Shown here piece by piece: positions 16,402-25,179 of a DNA stretch of 64,000 nucleotides. The stretch spans positions 1 to 64,000 of the forward strand of contig NZ_QTZO01000005.1 in assembly GCF_004025585.1 (NCBI RefSeq). Reading direction: 5' to 3'. A model generated the notes under the pieces. It saw only the letters and a list, made by a program, of their open reading frames with translations. It was not told where the DNA came from and did not search any database. The DNA is from Pseudodesulfovibrio sp. S3. GTDB lineage: Bacteria; Desulfobacterota; Desulfovibrionia; Desulfovibrionales; Desulfovibrionaceae. Position 1 is the stretch's first letter. Every line of letters begins with the position of its first letter. The position numbers were made by a program, and so were the translations under genes.

Positions 16402-16953
16402 TTAACGGCCGTATCTGGCTGTCAGGGTTGCCGAGCCCAGTGAATGGGCGTTCAGGAAAAAGCCGACCATGGCTGCGGAACTGTCCGCTCCGAGATCGAG
16501 CTTCTCGACATTCAGGGCGTGGACAGTGAAGATATACCGGTGTTCCCCATGATGCTCCGGGGGACAAGCCCCGCCATAGCCGGGTGCGCCGAAGTCCGTC
16601 CGGCTCTGGACCGTGCCTTCCGGGAGACGACCGCCTTCGGCAAGGCCGGTCGCTGTTTTGGGGATATCGAACACCACCCAGTGCCACCAGCCGCTTCCCG
16701 TGGGGGCATCCGGATCGTAGACGGTCACGGCAAAGCTCCTGGTTCCGGCAGGCGGGTTCTGCCACTGAAGGGCGGGCGAAATGTTTTCGCCGGTGCAGCC
16801 GAAACCGTTGAGCAGGTGTTTCGGGGGCAGCGTGCCGCCATCCTTGACGGTCGGGCTGGTCAGGGTGAAGCCGTCCGCCATGCAGGCCGGGGCAAAGGTT
16901 AAAGCTAGGGCAAAGGCCAGGGCCAGGGAAAGGGAAAAACGTGTCCTATGCAT
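16402..16953 (-). CDS. YbhB/YbcL (PEBP, Raf-kinase-inhibitor-like) exported protein
   Basis: 183 residues. A signal peptide (MHRTRFSLSLALAFALALTFAPACMA) precedes a full PEBP-fold domain: FTLTSPTVKDGG, GENISPALQW, SFAVTVYDPDAPTGSGWWHWVVFDIP, GYGGACPPEHHGEHRYIFTVHAL. The DPDAP and GxCPP-HRY motifs form the family's ligand pocket. The ATG at 16953 has AAAGGAGG 7 bases upstream, which rules out the longer frame to 17100. The biochemical role of bacterial PEBP proteins is unsettled. Confidence 0.9.
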   Translation of the reverse strand: MHRTRFSLSLALAFALALTFAPACMADGFTLTSPTVKDGGTLPPKHLLNGFGCTGENISPALQWQNPPAGTRSFAVTVYDPDAPTGSGWWHWVVFDIPKTATGLAEGGRLPEGTVQSRTDFGAPGYGGACPPEHHGEHRYIFTVHALNVEKLDLGADSSAAMVGFFLNAHSLGSATLTARYGR

Positions 16954-17008
16954 GAAATGCCTCCTTTGATGTTGGAGGCGTTCTAGCAGTCCGTATGGAT
17001 GGGCGCAG

Positions 17009-17899
17009 TCACGATCCGGCCAAAGGTTGATCCAAAACGGCGTTGTACTGCAATATCTGGCTCGGACTGACGCCGAACCGTTCCCGGAACAGTCCGGCAA
17101 AGCGTGAGGCCGAGTTGTAACCGCACCGGTATGCCGTTTCTCCCACGGTCGCAGTGCCGGTTTGGAGCATGGCCAGCCCGGAGTTGAGCCTGACCTCCCG
17201 GAAAAGGCTTCGGAGAGATGTGTTTTCTTCGTTCAGGTGCCGCCGGAGGGAACGCTCGCTTGTTCCCAGTTTGGCCGCGATGGCCTCGGCGGTCCAGGCC
17301 CTGCCCGGTTCCATGCCGATGAGTCGGCAGCACCGTGAACTCCATGTTGAAACCGCGTCCCACAGCAGCGGCAGACAGTCGGTGCGTTCGGCCATGAGCA
17401 GAAGCAACTCTTCGCGGCAGAGCGAGAGGAGCCTTTTGTTGTCCGGGCTGGCCGCTGCCATGTGCAGCAGGTGGTTCAACGATGATCCCACAAGGGCATC
17501 GCAGTCTGTTTTCAGCGCTTCCAGGGACAACGGCGGGCGGATTTCCGGGCCGGACCTTTCCGAAACCACCCGTCCGACCATGTCCTCATCATAGACAAGG
17601 CAGAGGGCGAGATACCGGCCGTTTGCTCTGTCCGGACGGTTTTCGATGATTGTCTCCATCCGGGCGGGATAGAGGAATCCCTGACCGGTCTTCAATTCTA
17701 TTCTGTTTTCGCCGTGAATGATGGTTTTCGTCCCCGAGAGGATGAAGAAAAGGGCGGATTGGGGCAGGGAGACGGACAACAGCCGGTGGGATGCGGCGCT
17801 GGAAACCATGCCCAGAAACGGGATGGATGTGGGGCCTTCGCCGGGCGAAAGCCTGCCCATGAGTGTCTGGAGATGTCGTATTGTGGCCGAGGTGTCCAT
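17009..17899 (-). CDS. AraC-family transcriptional regulator
   Basis: About 296 residues. The C-terminal two HTH motifs of AraC/XylS are clear (AWTAEAIAAKLGTSERSLRRHLNEE, then VGETAYRCGYNSASRFAGLFRERFGVSPSQI). The N-terminal domain resembles the AraC-type cupin-like sensor (ALFFILSGTKTIIHGENRIELKTGQGFLYPA). No convincing Shine-Dalgarno exists for either the ATG at 17899 or a GTG at 17932 that lies 9 bases after the DUF554 stop, so the start is uncertain. It may be translated by coupling with DUF554. Target genes unknown. Confidence 0.85.
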   Translation of the reverse strand: MDTSATIRHLQTLMGRLSPGEGPTSIPFLGMVSSAASHRLLSVSLPQSALFFILSGTKTIIHGENRIELKTGQGFLYPARMETIIENRPDRANGRYLALCLVYDEDMVGRVVSERSGPEIRPPLSLEALKTDCDALVGSSLNHLLHMAAASPDNKRLLSLCREELLLLMAERTDCLPLLWDAVSTWSSRCCRLIGMEPGRAWTAEAIAAKLGTSERSLRRHLNEENTSLRSLFREVRLNSGLAMLQTGTATVGETAYRCGYNSASRFAGLFRERFGVSPSQILQYNAVLDQPLAGS

Positions 17900-17941
17900 G
17901 CCCGGAGGATAACAGCGGCGGAACCGGTTCACAAGCGGCGG

Positions 17942-18625
17942 CTAGCCGAAGAAAAAGGTCAGCACGACCACGTAGGCCAGGGCGGGCAGCAGATTGGCCA
18001 GCCGGATTTCGGTCAGTTCCAGCAGGTTGATGCCGATGCCCACGATGAGCAGGCCGCCGCATCCGGTGATCTGTGCGATCATCATGTCCGAGAAATATTG
18101 CTGGAAAAAGGAGGCCCCGATGGTGATGGACCCCTGGTAAAGGAGCACCGGGATGAACGAGAAGATGACCCCGGTCCCGTAGGTGGCGGCAAAGGCGATG
18201 GCCGCAAAGCCGTCCAGGATGGATTTGGTGTAGATCACGGTGGCGTCGCCCCGGATGCCTTCATCCAGGGAACCGATAATGGCCATGGCCCCGATGCAGA
18301 AGAGGAGCGAGGTGGTGACCAGGCCGTCCGTGAAGTTGTCATTCTTGGAGCGCACGATCCTCTTGAAGCGGTTGCCCAACCGCTCCAGCATGGAGTCGAG
18401 TCGCAGCAATTCCCCAGTGATGCCGCCGAGCAGCACGGAGAAGATGACGATGAGAATGTTGTCCACCTTGAGGGCCATTTGGATGCCGATGAGCAGCACG
18501 CACAATCCCAATCCCTGAAAGACGATGGTCCTGATCCGTTCCGGGAAGCGGGACTGCAGCCAGCAGCCGATGAGGGAACCGCCGATGATGGCGCAGGCAT
18601 TGACGATGGATCCGATGGGTAACAT
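17942..18625 (-). CDS. DUF554 (YdfK-like) membrane protein
   Basis: 227 residues, six to seven hydrophobic segments. It begins MLPIGSIVNACAIIGGSLIGCWL and carries the conserved LGLCVLLIGIQMAL and FCIGAMAIIGSLDEGIRGD motifs of DUF554. The family is a predicted inner-membrane transporter of unknown substrate. It is followed on the same strand by the AraC regulator with at most a short gap, which suggests regulator and transporter act together. Confidence 0.88.
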   Translation of the reverse strand: MLPIGSIVNACAIIGGSLIGCWLQSRFPERIRTIVFQGLGLCVLLIGIQMALKVDNILIVIFSVLLGGITGELLRLDSMLERLGNRFKRIVRSKNDNFTDGLVTTSLLFCIGAMAIIGSLDEGIRGDATVIYTKSILDGFAAIAFAATYGTGVIFSFIPVLLYQGSITIGASFFQQYFSDMMIAQITGCGGLLIVGIGINLLELTEIRLANLLPALAYVVVLTFFFG

Positions 18626-18686
18626 GTATGCATCCTTGTTCAGGCGAAGACTCTCTGCAAAGCGGTGCTACCACCAAGAGGTAGGC

Positions 18687-18711
18687 GTGACAAGGATATT
18701 GACAGGGAGGT
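18687..18711. repeat. 25-bp direct repeat, copy 1 (copy 2 at 19409-19433)
   Basis: This stretch, starting GTGACAAGGATATTGACAGG, matches 22 of 25 positions with 19409-19433, which contains the -35 region of the tRNA-Leu promoter. Copy 1 has no tRNA behind it and no good -10 box. It lies between the Spy-like and DUF554 genes. Confidence 0.5.
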
Positions 18712-18761
18712 CGGCGTCCGCCCCGGCCGTGGAGGGCGCAGGGCGGACCGCACGAATCATG

Positions 18762-19211
18762 CTAGCGGCGGGGAGGAGGGCCGCTCTTGCCGCCACCGTT
18801 CGGAGGTCCATCCGGTCGGTCCTGTTTTTGTTTTTCCATGGCCTTGGCCTCTTCTTCCAGCAGCTTGCTGTATTGGAACATCTGGTCTTCGGTCAGGTGG
18901 GCAGACAGCTTCAGGCAGATATCCCACTCGAGGTTTTCCCGTTCCTTGCGCATTTCCTCCGGGGATTTGCGGTCTTCACCGGGCTTGTCCATGAGTGCGG
19001 ACTTGCGCTCGCACTCTTCGGCCAGGATCGGTTTGATGGCTTTGGATTGTTCCGGCGTCAGGTTCAGCCGTTTTTCAAGCACGACAAGGCGCTCCTCGGC
19101 CGTAGGGACGGGAGGCGGCCCCATTTCTTCGCGTGAAGGCGGTTCATGGGAGGAGCAGGCAGCAACAAGGAACAGGGCCGTGAGGGCCAACAGAGTAAGG
19201 TGTCGTTTCAT
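18762..19211 (-). CDS. Spy/CpxP-like (LTxxQ) lipoprotein
   Basis: 149 residues. The signal sequence ends in a lipobox (LFLVAACSS, Cys19), so it should be a lipoprotein. Two motifs typical of the Spy/CpxP/zinc-resistance-protein fold are present: LTPEQSKAIKP and LTEDQMFQYSKLL, in a highly charged helical body. Such proteins are periplasmic chaperones or metal-stress sensors. The C-terminus is Pro/Gly/Arg-rich. The Shine-Dalgarno is weak. The gene appears to be alone. Confidence 0.78.
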   Translation of the reverse strand: MKRHLTLLALTALFLVAACSSHEPPSREEMGPPPVPTAEERLVVLEKRLNLTPEQSKAIKPILAEECERKSALMDKPGEDRKSPEEMRKERENLEWDICLKLSAHLTEDQMFQYSKLLEEEAKAMEKQKQDRPDGPPNGGGKSGPPPRR

Positions 19212-19420
19212 GGCGTTCTCGATTTGTTCGGGTTCACGAATTGCCCCAAGCCGGAAGTGCGACCGGGTTTGGGCGAAATGTCGGTATAAGCCAATGGCGG
19301 CGAAACACCATTCATATGATGTTAAAAGATGTGAAAGTTTGTTGTGCGCTGCTTTTGATTTCTATTCGAGTGTGCGCGACCCGAGGCAATGCTTTGGGAC
19401 AGGAGATTGTGACAAGAATG

Positions 19421-19450
19421 TTGACAGGGGGGTGGCGGCTGCCCTATTAA
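19421..19450 (+). promoter_or_regulatory. tRNA-Leu promoter
   Basis: A consensus -35 TTGACA (19421-19426) is followed after 18 bases by TATTAA (19445-19450). The tRNA starts 14 bases downstream, which fits a sigma-70 start just ahead of it. Confidence 0.65.
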
Positions 19451-19463
19451 GAACGTCTCCCGT

Positions 19464-19550
19464 GCCAGGGTGGCGGAATTGGTAGACGCAGCGGACTCAA
19501 AATCCGCCGGGCGCAAGCCTGTGGGGGTTCGAGTCCCCCCCTTGGTACCA
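19464..19550 (+). tRNA. tRNA-Leu (anticodon CAA)
   Basis: An 87-base class II tRNA. The 7-bp acceptor stem (GCCAGGG / CCTTGGT) closes with discriminator A and an encoded CCA. The D-arm GGCGGAATTGGTAGACGC is typical of leucine tRNAs. The anticodon stem GCGGA/TCCGC encloses loop CTCAAAA, giving anticodon CAA. A variable arm and the T-arm (GGGGGTTCGAGTCCCCC) follow. It marks the left end of the probable genomic island. Confidence 0.97.
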
Positions 19551-19561
19551 GAATGAAATTG

Positions 19562-19597
19562 GCGGCTTGCGATGTATAATCGTAAGCCGCTATTTTG
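19562..19597 (+). terminator. tRNA-Leu terminator
   Basis: GCGGCTTGCGAT pairs with ATCGTAAGCCGC (one G-T pair), then TATTTTG. The whole element is duplicated, diverged, at 25243-25277. Confidence 0.8.
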
Positions 19598-19700
19598 TTG
19601 TTTGCATAAAAGAAGGTCCGACTTGCTTTTTCTTATTCGTTGTTTTGCCCTTTCTTCTTCGCAGGGGCTATCGCGATTATCGCATTGCAAGGCGATTAAT

Positions 19701-21806
19701 TCAGCTGGCGTTGCTTGCTGGAATGTTCAACGCAGGAGTAGCCAGCGCAATTATCTCGCAGGGGAAAAGTCGGTTGGGCGTGCCTCCTGAGTAGGGGTCG
19801 AAATGCTGATCGTCAGTGAGATCGTTGATGTTACCCATACCGTCCGAAGGATTACCCCAGCCAAAGTCGACAAACACCAGGCCTTGCTTGGTGTCTTCGC
19901 TGATGGAGGCCGAGAGGGTGATTTTACCGTAAGGAGAACTCACTTCGACTTCAGATTTATCCAGGATTCCGCGGGCTTCGGCATCCTCTGGATGTATGTA
20001 GACCAGAGGGATGGGGTAGGCCTTGGCCAAGGCGTGAAGGTTCTTGAACTTGGTGTGTACGAACTGAGTGGGTCTGCGGCTTGAACCCAAGAGTGTGAAG
20101 CCCTGCTCGGTCAGGTCGTCGAGCACAAGCGGCCTTCCTGCGGGATCGGCATAGACCGGCAGAGGAGCCGCGCCCAGGCGGTCAAACCACAGGGAGCTGA
20201 ATTCCACTTTGCGTGAAGGCGTAGCAAATCCGTTGGCCCTATATTTGCGGTATTGTATGGGCGGAGTTGCAAAGACGATGTGTTTGGCTTCCATTTCTTC
20301 CATTTCTATTCCCGAAGGATTGGTCATGAATTCCACCCAACTCCTGTCGTCATGGAACGGATAGTCTTGATGCAGATTCATCTTTTCAGCCAACTGGTAT
20401 TCAACTTCAAAGACCGAACGAGCCTCGCCCGCCGGCGGAGCGACCGGTCGACCCAGGGCGAAAAATCCGCCCTGGTGGCTGGAATAGGCCCTGTATCCGT
20501 AACTCTCAAAGGTGGAGGTCATGGGCAGGACCAAGTCTGCCAGGGCCGTGGTGGCAGTGGGAAAGATGTCGCAGGCCATAAGGAAGTCCAGTTTCTTCAA
20601 GGCGGCACTGGTGCGTGCGGAATTCGCCTGGATGAGTACCGGGTTTCCGTGGTGAACGATCATTGCCCTGGGGCGGTTTTTCTCCTCGCCCAGCAGGGCC
20701 TCTTTGATTGCCGGAAAGGGAACCTGTGGCGGCAGGGGAAAACGGTCGTATCCGATCCGTTGCTCGGTGGGCAGCGGTGCCGTGGGTAAGGTTGGGGGGT
20801 GGGGCATGGGCATGAAAACATTGCCTCCAGGAGTATCCAGGTTGCCTGTCAGCCCGATGAGGATGGCGATGGATCGGACTGCATCCACACCGTTGGTGTA
20901 CATGTCCAGACCGTTTCCTTCGTAAATGACGGCTGCCTGTGCCCCGGCGTAGTCCCTGGCCAGTTTTGCAATGGTTTCCGCCGAAATGCCGGTAATGCCT
21001 TCGGCCCAGGCAGGGTCAAATTCTGTCACGTGTTTTTTTAGCTCGGCCAAGCCGTGGCCATGCTCTGCGACGAAGTCGCGGTCGTACAGATCTTCCTCGA
21101 GGATGACATGGATCATGGCCAGGCCAAGGGCCGTGTCGGTTCCGGGCTTGATGCGCAGCCACTGATCACAGGTTTTGGCTGTGGAGCTGTGAAAGGGATC
21201 AATGCATACAAGACGTGCGCCCCGTGCCCGAAGCCGGGGAAGGATGTTGTCCAGGCCGCCGTCATAGGTTGCATAGGCCGAAAAACGGCCGCCGCCTACA
21301 GGGTCGCTGCCCCAAAAAAGGACCAAATCCGTGTTCGCGTAATCGGGTTCAGCTCGTATGCCTCCGGTGACAGCCCGGAAGGCCATCATGCGGGGTCCCA
21401 TACACAGGTTGGCGATACTGGTGAGATTCGGTGAGCCGAATGCGCCCATGAATTGCAAAAAACCGTCCCTGGCCAGGTAGGAGACCGGAGCACCCGCAAA
21501 TCGTGCCAAGGCAAGAGGGCCGTGTTGCTCACGGATTTTGCCTAATCGATCCGCAGCCACGTCCAGCGCTTCGTCCCAGGATATCTCAGCAAAGCCCCCG
21601 CGTGTTTTCAGCAATGGCATTGTCAGCCTGTCAGGGGCATGGAGCGTTGCCACGTTGGCCTGGGCTTTGGAGCAGATACGTCCACGGTTCATGGGATGGT
21701 CCGGGTCGCCGGTTACCTGTAATTTCCCATTGGCTTCTTGCGTGACGAGAAGTCCGCAGTTGTTGTGGCAGCATTGGCATATGGTGCGCTGGGTATGGGT
21801 GTGCAT
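19701..21806 (-). CDS. Cytoplasmic bis-MGD molybdenum/tungsten oxidoreductase
   Basis: 701-residue catalytic subunit of the DMSO-reductase superfamily. A [4Fe-4S] motif opens the protein (C10, C13, C17 and C45, the last in GRICSKAQA). FWGSDPVGGG, YEGNGLDMYTNG, GLTGNLDTPGGN and FPTATTALADLVLP are cofactor-binding signatures. Cys135 in IANLCMGPRM is the likely metal ligand by position. No Tat signal is present and no electron-transfer subunit is adjacent, so it should be cytoplasmic and single-subunit, as in acetylene hydratase-like or stand-alone dehydrogenases. The substrate is unknown. It follows an ABC importer on the same strand, but a terminator at 21871-21908 separates them. Confidence 0.85.
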   Translation of the reverse strand: MHTHTQRTICQCCHNNCGLLVTQEANGKLQVTGDPDHPMNRGRICSKAQANVATLHAPDRLTMPLLKTRGGFAEISWDEALDVAADRLGKIREQHGPLALARFAGAPVSYLARDGFLQFMGAFGSPNLTSIANLCMGPRMMAFRAVTGGIRAEPDYANTDLVLFWGSDPVGGGRFSAYATYDGGLDNILPRLRARGARLVCIDPFHSSTAKTCDQWLRIKPGTDTALGLAMIHVILEEDLYDRDFVAEHGHGLAELKKHVTEFDPAWAEGITGISAETIAKLARDYAGAQAAVIYEGNGLDMYTNGVDAVRSIAILIGLTGNLDTPGGNVFMPMPHPPTLPTAPLPTEQRIGYDRFPLPPQVPFPAIKEALLGEEKNRPRAMIVHHGNPVLIQANSARTSAALKKLDFLMACDIFPTATTALADLVLPMTSTFESYGYRAYSSHQGGFFALGRPVAPPAGEARSVFEVEYQLAEKMNLHQDYPFHDDRSWVEFMTNPSGIEMEEMEAKHIVFATPPIQYRKYRANGFATPSRKVEFSSLWFDRLGAAPLPVYADPAGRPLVLDDLTEQGFTLLGSSRRPTQFVHTKFKNLHALAKAYPIPLVYIHPEDAEARGILDKSEVEVSSPYGKITLSASISEDTKQGLVFVDFGWGNPSDGMGNINDLTDDQHFDPYSGGTPNRLFPCEIIALATPALNIPASNAS

Positions 21807-21870
21807 ATTGGTCTCTGGTGGTTATGATGGGATTGGTCAATGCCCCGGTGGTGATTGGGGGTGCGTCCAA

Positions 21871-21908
21871 GAAAAAGAGGCCGGGGTGTGGATGACGACC
21901 CGGCCTCT
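21871..21908 (-). terminator. Terminator or attenuator between the ABC genes and the bis-MGD enzyme
   Basis: On the minus strand AGAGGCCGGG and CCCGGCCTCT pair exactly and TTTTTC follows. It begins 15 bases after the SBP stop codon and 64 bases before the enzyme's start. Downstream expression needs read-through or a separate promoter, which I could not locate with confidence. Confidence 0.85.
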
Positions 21909-21923
21909 GTTTTAAGACAACCG

Positions 21924-22931
21924 TTATTGGTCCATGATTTTTTGGGAATTTTCCATAAAGCTCATGTCCACAACTGCATCCATGGGAATGGATTCCTTGA
22001 TCATGCCGACGCTGATGGATTGTTTGACGATGGCCTCATGTCCTGAAGCGGTCACCAGGCCAGTGTGGCTGAAGGGCTTGCGCACGTCGTCCACTATCGC
22101 TTCGTCAATGGAACCCAGGAAGTAGCTCTTGACGTTTTCTGCGATCTCTTTACTCGAATGGGTGCTTTCCCACTTCATGGCCTTGGCAACGGCATTCGTG
22201 AATTTTTGCATGATTTCGGGGTTGTCTGTAGCGAATTCATCCGTGGTCAGGACGACCTTCAGGGGGTACTTGTCCGTTCCGAGCACAGCCATGTGCTGGG
22301 CGGGATCGTTCATGTCCACCAATACATGTCCGCCTCGGTTCAACATCTGGGCCTTATGCACGCCGCTGCCAAAAGTGGCGTCGATTGCGTGGTTGGTAAA
22401 AGCGGGAATGATGGCCGTTCCCGGCAGGTCGACAAAGGTGACGTCTTTTTCAGGATTGATACCATAGTGGAGCAGGACTGCGGAGACGAATGCGCGAGGG
22501 CCGGAACCTGGCATCTTGGCAGAGAGGTTTTTTCCCTTCAGATCCTCAGGTCTTTTGATTTCGGGTTGGGCGATTATACACCAGGGGTGGGAATCGGTGG
22601 TGGTCAGTATAATCTTCAGGACTTTGCCTTTTTCATAGGTCTTCAGGGCCTGATCGTAGCTGGTCAGACAGAGTTGCACTTCCTTTGCCAGGAGAGAGGC
22701 AACGGAAAGGGGGCTGGATTTGAAATTGACAAACTTGATGGCAAGCCCCTGCTCCTTGAAGTAACCGAGATTGTCCGCGAGATAGAGGGGGATTCCATAA
22801 TCATCATGGCCGGGTTGGGCGATGATGACATTGGTCAGAGGTTCATCCCCTGCCTGAACTTTGACCGCAGCAAAAAACACAATGAAAGAGATCAATACAA
22901 TTCCAACTTTAACCAAGCCTCGCACATTCAT
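21924..22931 (-). CDS. NMT1/SsuA-type ABC substrate-binding protein
   Basis: 335 residues. A Sec signal peptide (MNVRGLVKVGIVLISFIVFFAAVKVQA) precedes a periplasmic binding domain of the NMT1/THI5/SsuA kind: IPLYLADNLGYFKEQGLAIKFVNF, then LTSYDQAL, DLKGKNLSAKMPGSGPR and a C-terminal VKQSISVGMIKESIPMD. Family members bind sulfonates, nitrate, pyrimidines, aromatics and similar ligands. GGAGG lies 7 bases before this ATG; the upstream extension to 23162 overlaps the permease and is not used. It is the third gene of the ATPase-permease-SBP set. Confidence 0.86.
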   Translation of the reverse strand: MNVRGLVKVGIVLISFIVFFAAVKVQAGDEPLTNVIIAQPGHDDYGIPLYLADNLGYFKEQGLAIKFVNFKSSPLSVASLLAKEVQLCLTSYDQALKTYEKGKVLKIILTTTDSHPWCIIAQPEIKRPEDLKGKNLSAKMPGSGPRAFVSAVLLHYGINPEKDVTFVDLPGTAIIPAFTNHAIDATFGSGVHKAQMLNRGGHVLVDMNDPAQHMAVLGTDKYPLKVVLTTDEFATDNPEIMQKFTNAVAKAMKWESTHSSKEIAENVKSYFLGSIDEAIVDDVRKPFSHTGLVTASGHEAIVKQSISVGMIKESIPMDAVVDMSFMENSQKIMDQ

Positions 22932-22953
22932 CGTCTGTCCTCCAAGAGTAGGG

Positions 22954-23739
22954 TTATAAGGCGGTGGGCCGCCATTTGAGAAGATACCGTTCCACCATTC
23001 CGAGCATGGCGTTGAGCACTGCCATAATGAGCATGAGAGTGATGATGCAGGTGAAGACGCGAGCGATGTTGTACATGCCGCCGGCGTATTCCACCATCCA
23101 GCCCAAACCTTCGTTCGCACCGATGTATTCACCCACCACAGCCCCGAGAAGGGCGGCGCCAAGTCCGGCCTTCACTCCGGCAAGAAGCCAGGGGGAGGAT
23201 GAGGGCAGGATCACCTTTCGCATGATTTGCCCTTTTTTCGCGCCCATGAGCCGGGCGGCATTGACAAGAGTCTGATCCACGTTCTTGAACCCTGCATACG
23301 CGTTGAAAAGCACGAGGAAGTAGACCATGAGGGCGGCCAAAAAGATCTTGGACTGCATGCCGAGCCCGAACCACAGTATGAATATGGGACCGAGTGCCAG
23401 TTTCGGGATGCCGTAAAAGGCCATGATGATGGGGTCGAGAATCCTGGCCAACAAATCGATCTTTTCCAGGAGCAGGGCCGAGGCTATCCCTGTAAATGTG
23501 CCGATGAGCAATCCGGCTAGGGCTTCCTTCAGCGTGACAATGATATGGGGCATGATGTCGCCCGAGACAAAGGCTTCCTTCATGTCAAACAGGATTGCCG
23601 TGGGTTGGCTCATGAAGAAAGGGTCGAGCAGGTCGAAACGGACCAAGACCTCCCATGCGGACAATACCCCGAAAATCAGCATCAGCCGGAGAGCGAAGAC
23701 CGTGGAGTTGGAACATCGTACAGGAGGCTTCATTTGCAT
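22954..23739 (-). CDS. ABC transporter permease (SsuC/TauC type)
   Basis: 261 residues, about six membrane segments. The EAA-type cytoplasmic loop reads LMGAKKGQIMRKVILPSSSPWLLAGVKAGLGAALLGAVVGEYIGANEGLGWMV, which is characteristic of the BPD_transp_1 permeases paired with NMT1-type binding proteins. Its start overlaps the ATPase stop by 10 bases, so the two are translationally coupled. Confidence 0.88.
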   Translation of the reverse strand: MQMKPPVRCSNSTVFALRLMLIFGVLSAWEVLVRFDLLDPFFMSQPTAILFDMKEAFVSGDIMPHIIVTLKEALAGLLIGTFTGIASALLLEKIDLLARILDPIIMAFYGIPKLALGPIFILWFGLGMQSKIFLAALMVYFLVLFNAYAGFKNVDQTLVNAARLMGAKKGQIMRKVILPSSSPWLLAGVKAGLGAALLGAVVGEYIGANEGLGWMVEYAGGMYNIARVFTCIITLMLIMAVLNAMLGMVERYLLKWRPTAL

Positions 23740-24638
23740 TCTCCAGCCGCCTGCAAGACTTCCGTACGCAGATCATTCCAGATGAGTCTTTGCATCTCCA
23801 CGAATTCTGGTTGGAATCTGGTTTCCAAGGCCGAGCGCGGGCGGGCCAGGGGGATGTCGTATTCGGTGTTGATTGTGGATGGCCGTGCGGTCATGAGAAT
23901 GACGCGGTCACAGAGAGTGATTGCCTCGGTCAGGTCGTGGGTAACAAAGAGGATGGTCTTTTTCGTGTCCTGCCAGAGTTTCAATATCTCGTCCTGAAGC
24001 ATTTCTTTGGTGAAGACATCCAAAGCGCCAAAAGGTTCGTCCATGAAAAGTGTATCGGATTGGGTGGCCAGGATGCGGATGATGGTCACCCGTTTTTTCA
24101 TGCCTCCGGACAGTTCGTGGGGGTAACTGTTTTCAAAGCCGCCAAGCCCTGCTTTTTCAATGAGGTCCCGTGAAATTTCCCGGCGTTCCTTTTTTGCCTT
24201 CCCCTGCAACTCCAAGGCGAATTCCACATTGCCGAGTACTGTGCGCCAAGGCATGAGTGTATCCGCTTGGGACATGTACCCGATGCTTTGGGTGACGCCG
24301 GAGAGAGGTGCTCCATCCAGGTAAACTCGACCCTGGTTGGGGCTGACCAAACCGGCCATGATATTGAGCAGGGTGCTTTTTCCACAACCGCTCGGCCCGA
24401 CAATACCCACAAACTCCTGCTCTTTCACCTGGATGTTCACGTCATGGAGAGCAGGAGTCTTCTGTCCTGCAGGAGAATGGTAGGAGTGGGTTATTCCGCA
24501 GGCCGAGAGCTTGAAATCATTGTCCGGGATTGTTTGCAGGATGTCTTTTGAGTGATCCATGCATTGCATTTCGACCATTGGACTGTTTTTTAGAGTAGTT
24601 GGCTCCACGGTTTTCATCATTACCTTTTCCATATCCAA
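23730..24638 (-). CDS. ABC transporter ATPase (SsuB/TauB type)
   Basis: 302 residues. Walker A GPSGCGKST, a Q-loop in SIGYMSQADTLMPWRTV, the signature LSGGMKKR, Walker B TLFMDEP, D-loop GALD and the H-loop FVTHDLTEA are all present. The N-terminus carries about 40 residues ahead of the ABC domain. The start is uncertain: ATGs at 24620 and 24617 have an AAGG upstream, while 24638 has little. First gene of the importer operon. Confidence 0.87.
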   Translation of the reverse strand: MDMEKVMMKTVEPTTLKNSPMVEMQCMDHSKDILQTIPDNDFKLSACGITHSYHSPAGQKTPALHDVNIQVKEQEFVGIVGPSGCGKSTLLNIMAGLVSPNQGRVYLDGAPLSGVTQSIGYMSQADTLMPWRTVLGNVEFALELQGKAKKERREISRDLIEKAGLGGFENSYPHELSGGMKKRVTIIRILATQSDTLFMDEPFGALDVFTKEMLQDEILKLWQDTKKTILFVTHDLTEAITLCDRVILMTARPSTINTEYDIPLARPRSALETRFQPEFVEMQRLIWNDLRTEVLQAAGECK

Positions 24639-25179
24639 CAGGTTGTATCTCTGGGCAAGATGCTCGATGGCACCAAGAGATTTGGAGACTCGACTTTCCT
24701 TTACTGTGAATTCAAGCCATCGATTGTTCAGCGCAACAAGGGAAAACTTGGGCTCATCTTATATGCTAATGCGAGCATAATATAGATACTATCTATCTGG
24801 CGCATTCAGATATACTATGTGTTGAATTTGTGTCAACCACGACCTGCTATATTAAGCTTTCACAGCAGAAAGCAGGAGGGGAGAGCAGTGAAGTGCTTAT
24901 TGTGTTGGGCCCATGGCAAGCACTTTAAAAAGTCTCGTAATACTGCCGATTCAAACCCGCCGCTTGGTGGCCAACAGGATGAATCCACCTCTGTGCCTGT
25001 GTGCGCTAACTCAGGGGCATTTAGTTTTTGATTTGCCCTGCATTGTTACAAAGCACTTTGAAAATAGTGCACAAGAAGGCGTTGTCGCGTGGAGGCAACA
25101 ATGGGCGTGCATTATTGTCTGTCGCGCATTTGAGGCAAACATGTGAGGTTGTGGGGGAAAAGGCGAAATTAAGACCTAC
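24639..25179. other. Gene-free, AT-rich region upstream of the importer
   Basis: No credible coding sequence. A small dyad TATGCT-AATGCG-AGCATA (24762-24779) lies 124 bases upstream of the ATPase start and could be an operator. The rest shows low GC relative to its surroundings, in keeping with acquired DNA. Confidence 0.4.
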
